Below are positions 1 through 6,328 of a DNA stretch of 15,388 nt, piece by piece. The position numbers and the translations under genes are program-made. The DNA lies in the NCBI GenBank assembly GCA_001508595.1, contig LGHA01000013.1:1-15388 (forward strand). The letters run 5' to 3'. The first letter of the stretch is position 1, and each line of letters begins with the position of its first letter. The notes beneath the pieces are model-generated. The model was given only the letters and a program-made list of their open reading frames with translations, was not told the origin of the DNA and searched no databases. This DNA is from Anaerolineaceae bacterium 46_22 (GTDB lineage: Bacteria; Chloroflexota; Anaerolineae; Anaerolineales; Anaerolineaceae).

Positions 1-243
1 TATCTCACAAAACCAGACTTATTCAACATCAAAAATTTCAATATCGGGTCATCTCTACAAGATCTCAAAACAGGGATGCTCCTTGAAGGCGATACAGGTA
101 ATAAAACCAAAATAATGCTTGCAACGGGGATTAAAGATCAACAAGCTTTTTATAGGCAATTGGAAAATGCCTGGCGTAAGTCAGCAGAAAAATATCGCCT
201 AAAAAATGAGGATAACAAATTCTCAAATGGAATTCCAGGATAA
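1..243 (+). CDS. 3' end of an unrecognised protein gene (partial)
   Basis: An open frame runs from the first base of the window to a TAA at 241-243, giving the last 80 residues of a protein whose start lies upstream. I do not recognise the family with confidence. The fragment is hydrophilic with no membrane segment. It reads as short beta-like stretches followed by an amphipathic helix (about residues 48-65, beginning GIKDQQAFYRQLENAW) and a charged, disordered tail. A strand-rich region ending in 'I-(D/K)-x-x-x-F-x-x-x-L' plus helix resembles the end of bacterial PH-like domains, but this is only a resemblance. The gene converges on gltX, with a palindromic element between them. Confidence 0.6.
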   Translation, partial: YLTKPDLFNIKNFNIGSSLQDLKTGMLLEGDTGNKTKIMLATGIKDQQAFYRQLENAWRKSAEKYRLKNEDNKFSNGIPG

Positions 244-285
244 AAATCAACCATATAAAAATTGATTTGCAGAATATTTTTGCCT

Positions 286-336
286 GTAGAGGTTCGGCCG
301 TCTTCGGTCCCTCGACGCTTTGTGCCGAACCCCTAC
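286..336. repeat. Imperfect palindrome, REP/MITE-like, between convergent genes
   Basis: The arm GTAGAGGTTCGGC (286-298) pairs with GCCGAACCCCTAC (324-336) over 13 positions with a single A/C mismatch, around a 25-base centre that includes CTTCGG. The arms are much more GC-rich than the AT-rich sequence on both sides. The 'GTAGGGG...CCCCTAC' terminal pattern is typical of dispersed palindromic elements in bacterial genomes. It sits between the stop codons of two convergent genes, where such elements often lie and may act as a bidirectional terminator. There is only one copy in this window, so its repetitive nature is inferred. Confidence 0.6.
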
Positions 337-385
337 TTTACCTTCATAATAGACTTTAGATGAATTTTTATTGGCAAATGAAAAA

Positions 386-1813
386 CTACCGTAATGCGCT
401 CTCCAATTTCTCAATCCCCGCCTGGATGCGATTCAGGCTTTCTTCTTTCCCCAATATCTCCGCTAAAGCCGTTGCGCCGCCTGGGGTCACGGATACACCT
501 GAAAGAGCTGTACGAATTGGCCACATGACCGTGCCTGTTTTGTAACCATTGTCTTTCCCAAAATCCTTCAAAGTTAGATAAAGATTGTCATTATCCCAGG
601 TTTGCAATGATTCCAAAACCGGGGTGACCAACTTGAGAATTTCAAGGCTGACTTCCGGGTCACATTTGGATTTCTCGTGCTGGTACATTTCAATATCATA
701 TTCGGGCACCCGAATAAAGAACCCAATTTTTTCCGTAATTTCAGGTAATTTCTCCGTTCGCACCTGTAATAATTCACTAATTTTGCGTGTGTTGAAACTG
801 GCGAGCGCTTCTGGATAATACGGCTCAGCTAAGGCATGGAATTCATCCAATGACAGGGCACGGATGTGTTCCCCATTCAACCAGGTCAGCTTATCAAAGG
901 AAAAAGCCGCGCTGGATTTATTGATCCGGTCAATGCTGAAGACTTCCTCCAACGCTTTCAGAGTGAAAAACTCCTGATCATTTCCCGGGCTCCAACCCAA
1001 CAACACAATGTAATTGACGATTGCTTCTGGCAGATAACCCATTTTCACCAGGTCCTCAAAAGAGGGATCGCCCAGGCGCTTGCTAAACTTGCTGCCGTCC
1101 TCTTTGATGATCAGCGGCAAATGTACATATTCCGGAACATCCCAGCCAAAGCTTTCGTAAAGCAAATTGTATTTCGGTGTCGAAGAAAGGTATTCCTGGC
1201 CGCGCATCACATGGGTGATCGCCATCAAGTGATCATCAACAACATTGGCAAAATTATAGGTTGGAAAACCATCCGACTTCAACAAAACCTGGTCATCAAG
1301 CTGTGAATTTTCGACGGTGATTTCACCGTAAACGTGGTCTGCGAAGGTGGTACTCCCTTCGTCAGGAATGCGCTGCCGAACCACAAAGCTTTCACTTGCA
1401 GATAATTTTTGTTCAATTTCATCTTGCGTCAGCAGTCGGCAGGGGTCCCTTCGGACGGGGCCTTCATCTTCAATCGTTTGAGCCTCTTTTTTACAAAAAC
1501 ATCGGTAAGCTGCACCTTTTTCAATTATGATGTCGGCATATTTTTGGTAAATCGGTAAACGTTCAGATTGGACATAAGGCCCGAAACCGCCATCCTTCCC
1601 GGGGCCTTCATCATAAACCAACCCTGCCAGCGCAAGACCGCTGTAAATTGCAGCCAGGGCTTCAGGCACATTGCGTTCCTGGTCTGTATCCTCAATGCGC
1701 AAAATGAACACGCCGTCATTGCGTCGAGCGGTCAGGTAAGCATAAAGCGCCGTCCGTAAATTGCCAATATGCATATAACCGGTTGGGCTGGGGGCAAATC
1801 TTGTTCGTACCAT
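386..1813 (-). CDS. gltX: Glutamyl-tRNA synthetase
   Basis: Class I aminoacyl-tRNA synthetase that activates glutamate with ATP and charges it to tRNA in the cytoplasm. With the start at 1813 the protein has 475 residues, the usual length. It opens with the classic RFAPSPTGYMHIGN (residues 5-18, HIGH-type ATP site), then ILRIEDTD (38-44), and has KFSKR (242-246, KMSKS-type loop). A partial zinc-knuckle pattern CFC (105-107) and C125 is present, but no fourth ligand is obvious after C125. The C-terminal part is the helical anticodon-binding region. An in-frame ATG six codons upstream (1831) is possible, but family members normally begin right at the RTRFAPSP block. The ATG at 1813 has AAAGG ten bases ahead, and a candidate promoter places the transcript start near 1832. 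Whether it is discriminating or also charges tRNA-Gln cannot be read here. Confidence 0.96.
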   Translation of the reverse strand: MVRTRFAPSPTGYMHIGNLRTALYAYLTARRNDGVFILRIEDTDQERNVPEALAAIYSGLALAGLVYDEGPGKDGGFGPYVQSERLPIYQKYADIIIEKGAAYRCFCKKEAQTIEDEGPVRRDPCRLLTQDEIEQKLSASESFVVRQRIPDEGSTTFADHVYGEITVENSQLDDQVLLKSDGFPTYNFANVVDDHLMAITHVMRGQEYLSSTPKYNLLYESFGWDVPEYVHLPLIIKEDGSKFSKRLGDPSFEDLVKMGYLPEAIVNYIVLLGWSPGNDQEFFTLKALEEVFSIDRINKSSAAFSFDKLTWLNGEHIRALSLDEFHALAEPYYPEALASFNTRKISELLQVRTEKLPEITEKIGFFIRVPEYDIEMYQHEKSKCDPEVSLEILKLVTPVLESLQTWDNDNLYLTLKDFGKDNGYKTGTVMWPIRTALSGVSVTPGGATALAEILGKEESLNRIQAGIEKLESALR

Positions 1814-1838
1814 CTTTCGGCAACCTTTCATTTATTTT

Positions 1839-1867
1839 ATTATCTGTCCAGAAAAATCCTACCACAA
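1839..1867 (-). promoter_or_regulatory. Candidate sigma70-type promoter for gltX
   Basis: On the minus strand TTGTGG (1862-1867) and GATAAT (1839-1844) are separated by 17 bases. The -10 matches consensus at five of six positions, the -35 at only three. The expected transcript start is near 1832. That leaves a leader of about 19 bases containing AAAGG before the ATG at 1813, or an almost leaderless message if the ATG at 1831 is used. Confidence 0.4.
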
Positions 1868-1914
1868 AAGACTGCTGATTGTTCAGTGATATTGAAGTCT
1901 ACCCCTGGCGTAAT

Positions 1915-1938
1915 CGGCATTTTCTGAGTGAAAACCCG
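1915..1938 (-). terminator. Weak hairpin just after the DUF2298 gene
   Basis: Three bases past the stop codon of the membrane-protein gene, CGG-TTTTC pairs with GAAAA-CCG around a five-base loop (1925-1929), with a small one-by-two internal bulge. The position suits a 3'-end hairpin. No T-tract follows on the minus strand, so it is not a standard intrinsic terminator. It could instead stabilise the message end or have no role. Confidence 0.25.
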
Positions 1939-1940
1939 CA

Positions 1941-4364
1941 TCAATCCAACAAAGTTTCAGGAACGACAAAGACCGTCGCAAACCCCTGCTGGAAGCCCGG
2001 GGATAAGTTCTGCTCAAATTTATCCAGGTTGAGGGCATACGTGCTCATTTCAAGGCTGCCCACAAAAATATAGTTAATTTGATAGCGCTGGATAATTTCT
2101 TGTGCTGCTGACCAATCTGGCGTTTCATATAAAGTTCGAATATCCGGTTCCCGGCTGCCGACTTCCTCATAACCACCCCGCCACTGCCCTTCGTGCCCAG
2201 GCCAACCCAGGACGGCAGGCTGACCGCTCAGGGTGGAAACCCGTGCATAACCCGAGTATTGACCGCCGACTGCCTCTGCGACAACGCCATCCGACGCCTG
2301 TGACAACCAGTCAATCGCAGCAGCCTCATCTGGTTGATATTGCGCATAATAAGCGCTTGCATCCAGCGAAAATCCCTGTGAGGTCTGGAAACTGTTGGTT
2401 CTTTCATCATAAGCCAGTGCCGGATAAAACAGACCCAGTATTAGGAAAATAACGACCAGAATTCTTGAGACAAGCTTGCCATCTTTGATGATCAACACTG
2501 CACCAAATGCTGCTCCCAGGGACCACAGCATCCATGCCTGGTAGTAGAACTTAAAAATCGTGTTCATCCGGGCACCAAAGCTATCCCTCAGGTAAACAAA
2601 TTCCGGCGCAATCACCATGACCGCCCCCAAAACGATCATCAATAAAACAAAGGTAAAAGGGGATGGTTTTTCATCATCCAAATCCTGCTTCACAGAAGTG
2701 CCCAGGAGATACGAAAGTCCAATGCCTAACAAAAGCGCTAAAGTCAGCAATCCAAAGCCATAGCTCAACCGATGTTTGAGGGCTGCCATAAGGATGCCCC
2801 CCAGGCTTGTCTGCCCCTGGGCAGTGATCATTTGCTGACCAATATCCATATTGGCGATCACCACCCCCAAAAGTACCGAAACCAGGTAAAGAACCACGAT
2901 TAAGACCAGCACAAGTAATGCACCCCACCGCCAATCTGCCTTTTTTCTTTTTCGCAACAAGTAGCCAAAAAACAAAATCAAGGGGATAAAAAGTGCTCCA
3001 AACATCAACCATAGATACAGCCCTCGAGTGGGATAGTAGATATTCGGCAAAATCCCGCCTGCCTGCGACTGGAAACTTATCAAGAATGGCGCATAAAGGG
3101 CTAAGGAGAATATCCCCAGTGGAAGTGCCAGCAGCAAGAATTCACCAAACCGCTGCCACGACCAACCCTTTTCAAAGACACGGTTCAAAACAAAAGCCCC
3201 GGTCAACAAGGCAAAATAAACGGGCAGGTCCCAGGTGTTAAGAAAAGCAATCCCGCCCAATATAACCGCACTGAGAAAAAATTGGTCCAACCGGTAAGGC
3301 AAAACAAAACCAAGAATTTTCGTCCTGCCGCTCATCCCGCCAAGGAAAACATTTAAAGCCAGACCAATCACCAGCATCACAAAGGGCATCACCAGCACGT
3401 GGGGGTGCAAATCACCCAAAACGAAGGAAAAAGCCGGGAATTCATCAATTGGCGAAAGACTGCTGACATTGCCAAGCAAATCAATATCCTGGATCACACG
3501 GGAAGCCTGCCACCACCACCAAAACCGCTGTGGTATCAGGGTCAATGGTGGGCTCGGCGGCTGGTTAAGACTCTCAATATTGATCCACTGCCAAAATTGG
3601 GAAGTCCCCGTGCTCAGATCCCAACCAATGCCGCGCTGATGGAGCATTTCGAGGATCACCTCCAGGTTGCTGACAAACAATAAAAATACAGGACCCAATA
3701 AAGCCCAGGAAATGGCAGTTATTGCCTTCTTAATTTGATGACCTAATAAAACAAGCAGGTTGTAGAGAACGCCATAAGCACCCACAGCACTCATCCCAAA
3801 GACCAGCGCCAGCATTAAATTAAAAGCTGCACCACCGCTGGTGGCGGTCAACTTTGCGATCATGCCTGCCAGGATATACCCAAAATGGTAATAGGAAATC
3901 GAATAACCGGATAACCAGGGATCCTTTGGTGGAAATGCTTTCGAGTTGAGGATGGCATTGATAAATGCTAACTCCATTGGTTTTTCTGTGCCGGTTGCTT
4001 CAGGGTTCGAAGCTCTCACCAGGATCATAAAAAGAAAAGCCGTTATAAAAACAATTTCGGACACTAGGATTAATCGCCAATGGGACTTGATCCAATCCCA
4101 AATTTCGTGACGCTTTCCCCAGCCTGACCAAACGCTGATCACAAGCAGAATGACCAGTGAAAACACAATGCCCCCGGGTTGGTTTTGCAATAAATTGAGC
4201 GACGTCAAAATCCAAAAGCCAAAACCCCACAGCAGCAAACCAAGAATCCGGCTGAAGGTGTATCCCCGGTCAGAAAGTTTGGAAAACAGGCGATATGCCA
4301 GTGGAAATGTGAGCCAACCTAAAATAAGGCTGAGTATGACCCAGGACAAGATAGAAATGATCAT
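1941..4364 (-). CDS. DUF2298 (Chlor_Arch_YYY) polytopic membrane protein
   Basis: An 807-residue protein with many hydrophobic segments up to about residue 650 and a soluble C-terminal tail. It carries the hallmarks of the DUF2298/YYY family, known mainly from Chloroflexi and archaea. These are TEKPMELAF (126-134), PPKDPW then SGYSISYYHFG (145-162, the YYY signature), FVLGDLHPH (314-322), NTWD (376-379), DSFGARMNTIFKFYY (594-608), and in the tail LGWPGHEGQWRG (719-730) and YIFVG (765-769). Length fits the single-copy class. Function is unproven; the acidic and HPH motifs in extracytoplasmic loops and the hydrophobic layout resemble GT-C glycosyltransferases using lipid-linked sugars, which is inference. 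The start has GAGGA about six bases upstream, and its ATG overlaps the stop of a 20-codon ORF. It is divergent from the L,D-transpeptidase gene. Confidence 0.9.
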   Translation of the reverse strand: MIISILSWVILSLILGWLTFPLAYRLFSKLSDRGYTFSRILGLLLWGFGFWILTSLNLLQNQPGGIVFSLVILLVISVWSGWGKRHEIWDWIKSHWRLILVSEIVFITAFLFMILVRASNPEATGTEKPMELAFINAILNSKAFPPKDPWLSGYSISYYHFGYILAGMIAKLTATSGGAAFNLMLALVFGMSAVGAYGVLYNLLVLLGHQIKKAITAISWALLGPVFLLFVSNLEVILEMLHQRGIGWDLSTGTSQFWQWINIESLNQPPSPPLTLIPQRFWWWWQASRVIQDIDLLGNVSSLSPIDEFPAFSFVLGDLHPHVLVMPFVMLVIGLALNVFLGGMSGRTKILGFVLPYRLDQFFLSAVILGGIAFLNTWDLPVYFALLTGAFVLNRVFEKGWSWQRFGEFLLLALPLGIFSLALYAPFLISFQSQAGGILPNIYYPTRGLYLWLMFGALFIPLILFFGYLLRKRKKADWRWGALLVLVLIVVLYLVSVLLGVVIANMDIGQQMITAQGQTSLGGILMAALKHRLSYGFGLLTLALLLGIGLSYLLGTSVKQDLDDEKPSPFTFVLLMIVLGAVMVIAPEFVYLRDSFGARMNTIFKFYYQAWMLWSLGAAFGAVLIIKDGKLVSRILVVIFLILGLFYPALAYDERTNSFQTSQGFSLDASAYYAQYQPDEAAAIDWLSQASDGVVAEAVGGQYSGYARVSTLSGQPAVLGWPGHEGQWRGGYEEVGSREPDIRTLYETPDWSAAQEIIQRYQINYIFVGSLEMSTYALNLDKFEQNLSPGFQQGFATVFVVPETLLD

Positions 4365-4423
4365 TCGGGTTCCTCAATAAATTCATTGATTTTGGCTTGT
4401 AAATTGCCATCTCTTGTAATCAT
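4361..4423 (-). CDS. Possible 20-residue upstream ORF coupled to the DUF2298 gene
   Basis: A minus-strand ATG at 4421-4423 opens a 20-codon frame (begins MITRDGNLQ, ends FIEEPE) whose TGA overlaps the ATG of the membrane-protein gene as ATGA, the classic translational-coupling arrangement. It is hydrophilic and unlike any peptide I know; there is no run of one amino acid that would suggest classical attenuation. AGGA lies five bases before its ATG, but a TATAAT at 4433-4438 would start transcription only a few bases upstream. It may be a leader peptide, a real microprotein or chance. The exact overlap with the main gene is the chief argument for translation. Confidence 0.35.
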   Translation of the reverse strand: MITRDGNLQAKINEFIEEPE

Positions 4424-4432
4424 GGTATTCCT

Positions 4433-4438
4433 ATTATA
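4433..4438 (-). promoter_or_regulatory. -10 element TATAAT upstream of the DUF2298 gene
   Basis: A perfect TATAAT on the minus strand, nine bases before the ATG of the 20-codon ORF and about 70 bases before the membrane-protein ATG. I find no convincing -35 at 16-18 bases. Expected transcript start is near 4426, making the short ORF almost leaderless. Confidence 0.35.
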
Positions 4439-4534
4439 ACCAAAAGCACTTACCAAACCCTGCGAGCTAATATTTACCAACAGATTTTAAATTTAATGAT
4501 CGCTTTCTGGAACAAAACACCTATGCGATACGTT

Positions 4535-4540
4535 TATAAT
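4535..4540 (+). promoter_or_regulatory. -10 element TATAAT upstream of the L,D-transpeptidase gene
   Basis: A perfect plus-strand TATAAT, 31 bases before the ATG at 4572, so the leader would be about 25 bases and include AAGGA (4561-4565). There is no good -35 at the expected distance. With the minus-strand TATAAT at 4433-4438 it makes the 207-base intergenic stretch a divergent promoter region; I see nothing else in that stretch. Confidence 0.35.
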
Positions 4541-4571
4541 TATATTGGCCTGCTTGTTTTAAGGAAATATT

Positions 4572-6143
4572 ATGGCGAGTTTGCATTCCATCGAGAAATA
4601 TTCAGCCAACACCCATCGCGGGATCCGTTGTGCAGAGAAAAAACACCGGGGGTGGTTTGGCTCTCCCAGTTTATGGGTCAGCCTGGGTGCCCTCCTCCTT
4701 CTTCTGCCTGCCCTGGTATGCAGTGGTGTGATCATTTACTTCCAGGTGCGCCAATTGAATTTGCCCGGGGTATTCGTTTACGATCAACCGGTGGGCATGA
4801 TGAGCATCCAGGAGACTTCTGCCTCGATAGATCTCACCTGGAACAAGAACCGTCGAATCAATCTCATCTCAAATGCTGACCCTGAAATTTCTTATTGGGT
4901 TTCACCGGCAGAATTGGGTTTGTGGGTTAACCCCCAGAGCACCGCTGATGCTGCTTATGCTGTTGGTCGAAGCAAAGCGCCGTTTAAAGATATTCGCGCA
5001 TCCATACAGGGTGAGCCTGAGGTCATATTTCCTGTCCTTTATTTTGACGAAACCATCGCAAGAGAAACGCTGGCAAAATTTGTGAAATCCATTGACATCA
5101 CACCGCTAGATGCCCAAATCGAATACAAAGATGGACAGTGGCTTGCCCACGAAAGCGCCGAAGGGCGAAAGCTTGATATCGACAGCACCATCCAGTGCCT
5201 GGTTGAAGACGCATTCAACATTATGTTGACAGGGACTCATCATCTGGAGATCAAACCCCAATCCCCCACCGTCTTCGATTTATCCCCGGTGATAGATGAA
5301 ATTGAAACCGTCATCTCACAGGACCTCAGCCTGACAGCTTATGATCCCATTCTGGATGAAAGCTTCAAGTGGTCAGTGCCTGTAGAAATTAAACAAAGCT
5401 GGGTATCCGTCAAGCCTGAGGATTATGCAGTCAGCATTGCATACGACCAGAACAAAGTAAGAGACTTACTCAAAACATGGGAAAAAGACCTTGGTGAGGG
5501 ACGCACGTTTGAGGGTTTCCAGCTTGAGAATATCATCAAAGGCTGGCAAGAAGGACAAACACCCCACCTGATGCTCAGGCACAATCCCACAAGCTACACC
5601 GTTAGCCCGGGCGAGAGCTTATGGTCAATCTCGCTTAAATTGGGCATTCCCATGTATCACATCATGGCAGCAAATGAAGAATTGACAACTAATAACATCA
5701 AGAGCGGGATGGTATTGAACATCCCTTCGAAGAACATTCTGCTTCCCTTGCCTGTTGTGGAAAACAAGCGTATTGTGATTGACATGAGCGAACAACGCAT
5801 GACAGTCTATGAAAATGGGGGGATTCGGAATACGTATATCGTCAGCACCGGCGTCTCAAATTCACCCACAATGGCTGGTATATTCCAGGTTCAAACCCAT
5901 GAGCTGAACGCCTACGCCTCCAACTGGGATTTGTACATGCCGCATTTTATGGGCATCTATGAGGCATGGCCTGGTTTTATGAACGGCATTCATGGTCTAC
6001 CCCTCCTTTCCAGCGGTCAACGCTTGTGGGCAAGCACCTTGGGCTCACCCGCATCCTACGGCTGCATTATTTTAGATCTGGCAGCAGCTGAAGATTTGTA
6101 TACCTGGGCCGAACCCGGTGTTGTGGTGGAAATCATAAGGTAG
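4572..6143 (+). CDS. Membrane-anchored L,D-transpeptidase with PG-binding and LysM domains
   Basis: A 523-residue extracytoplasmic enzyme that should make 3-3 cross-links in peptidoglycan or attach molecules to stem peptides. Order of parts: basic N-terminus, one membrane anchor (about 33-57), PG_binding_4-type region (about 120-235, with LDAQIEYKDGQW and GRKLDID), a second related alpha/beta region (about 240-335), a LysM module (about 340-386, YTVSPGESLWSIS) and a C-terminal YkuD catalytic domain (about 399-523). The catalytic signature is H474-G475 followed by S495-Y-G-C498, where C498 is the nucleophile; the usual SHGC is SYGC here. The ATG is preceded by AAGGA at a good distance. The gene is divergent from the DUF2298 gene and followed by a kinase-like sensor and an LCP protein, an envelope-related neighbourhood. 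Confidence 0.93.
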   Translation: MASLHSIEKYSANTHRGIRCAEKKHRGWFGSPSLWVSLGALLLLLPALVCSGVIIYFQVRQLNLPGVFVYDQPVGMMSIQETSASIDLTWNKNRRINLISNADPEISYWVSPAELGLWVNPQSTADAAYAVGRSKAPFKDIRASIQGEPEVIFPVLYFDETIARETLAKFVKSIDITPLDAQIEYKDGQWLAHESAEGRKLDIDSTIQCLVEDAFNIMLTGTHHLEIKPQSPTVFDLSPVIDEIETVISQDLSLTAYDPILDESFKWSVPVEIKQSWVSVKPEDYAVSIAYDQNKVRDLLKTWEKDLGEGRTFEGFQLENIIKGWQEGQTPHLMLRHNPTSYTVSPGESLWSISLKLGIPMYHIMAANEELTTNNIKSGMVLNIPSKNILLPLPVVENKRIVIDMSEQRMTVYENGGIRNTYIVSTGVSNSPTMAGIFQVQTHELNAYASNWDLYMPHFMGIYEAWPGFMNGIHGLPLLSSGQRLWASTLGSPASYGCIILDLAAAEDLYTWAEPGVVVEIIR

Positions 6144-6156
6144 TCCAATTATTCTG

Positions 6157-6182
6157 TTAAAATTTATGATAGGAAATTTTAA
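6157..6182. repeat. AT-only inverted repeat downstream of the L,D-transpeptidase gene
   Basis: TTAAAATTT (6157-6165) is followed after eight bases by its exact complement AAATTTTAA (6174-6182), starting 13 bases past the stop codon. It lacks a GC stem and T-tract, so it is not a typical intrinsic terminator. It could be a protein-binding palindrome or simply AT-rich chance. The rest of the 185-base gap to the next gene holds no supported gene or clear promoter. Confidence 0.35.
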
Positions 6183-6328
6183 TCTCAGCTGTTATCCCTC
6201 TCAGGTTGAGCGGCACTATTTTGCTTTTCAATAAATTAACTACGAATGAAAATTTCCATACTGGAACATAACTTGCAAGAGTGAATGTTGAAATGAAACA
6301 TCCTTTTCTTGGGAAGAAATAATAATCC

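Noticed and set aside
866..1306. A 146-codon plus-strand open frame inside gltX
   Set aside because: It lies wholly antisense to the strongly supported gltX, has no recognisable domain, and its residues follow from the codon bias of the opposite strand.
3501..3540. CCACCACCACC-type short run as a possible tandem repeat
   Set aside because: It codes for a Trp-rich stretch (FWWWWQ) in the DUF2298 protein and is too short to be a repeat array.
6166..6322. Several tiny frames (9-22 codons) in the gap before the sensor gene
   Set aside because: None has a convincing ribosome site, coupling overlap or conserved look; an AT-rich gap gives such frames by chance.
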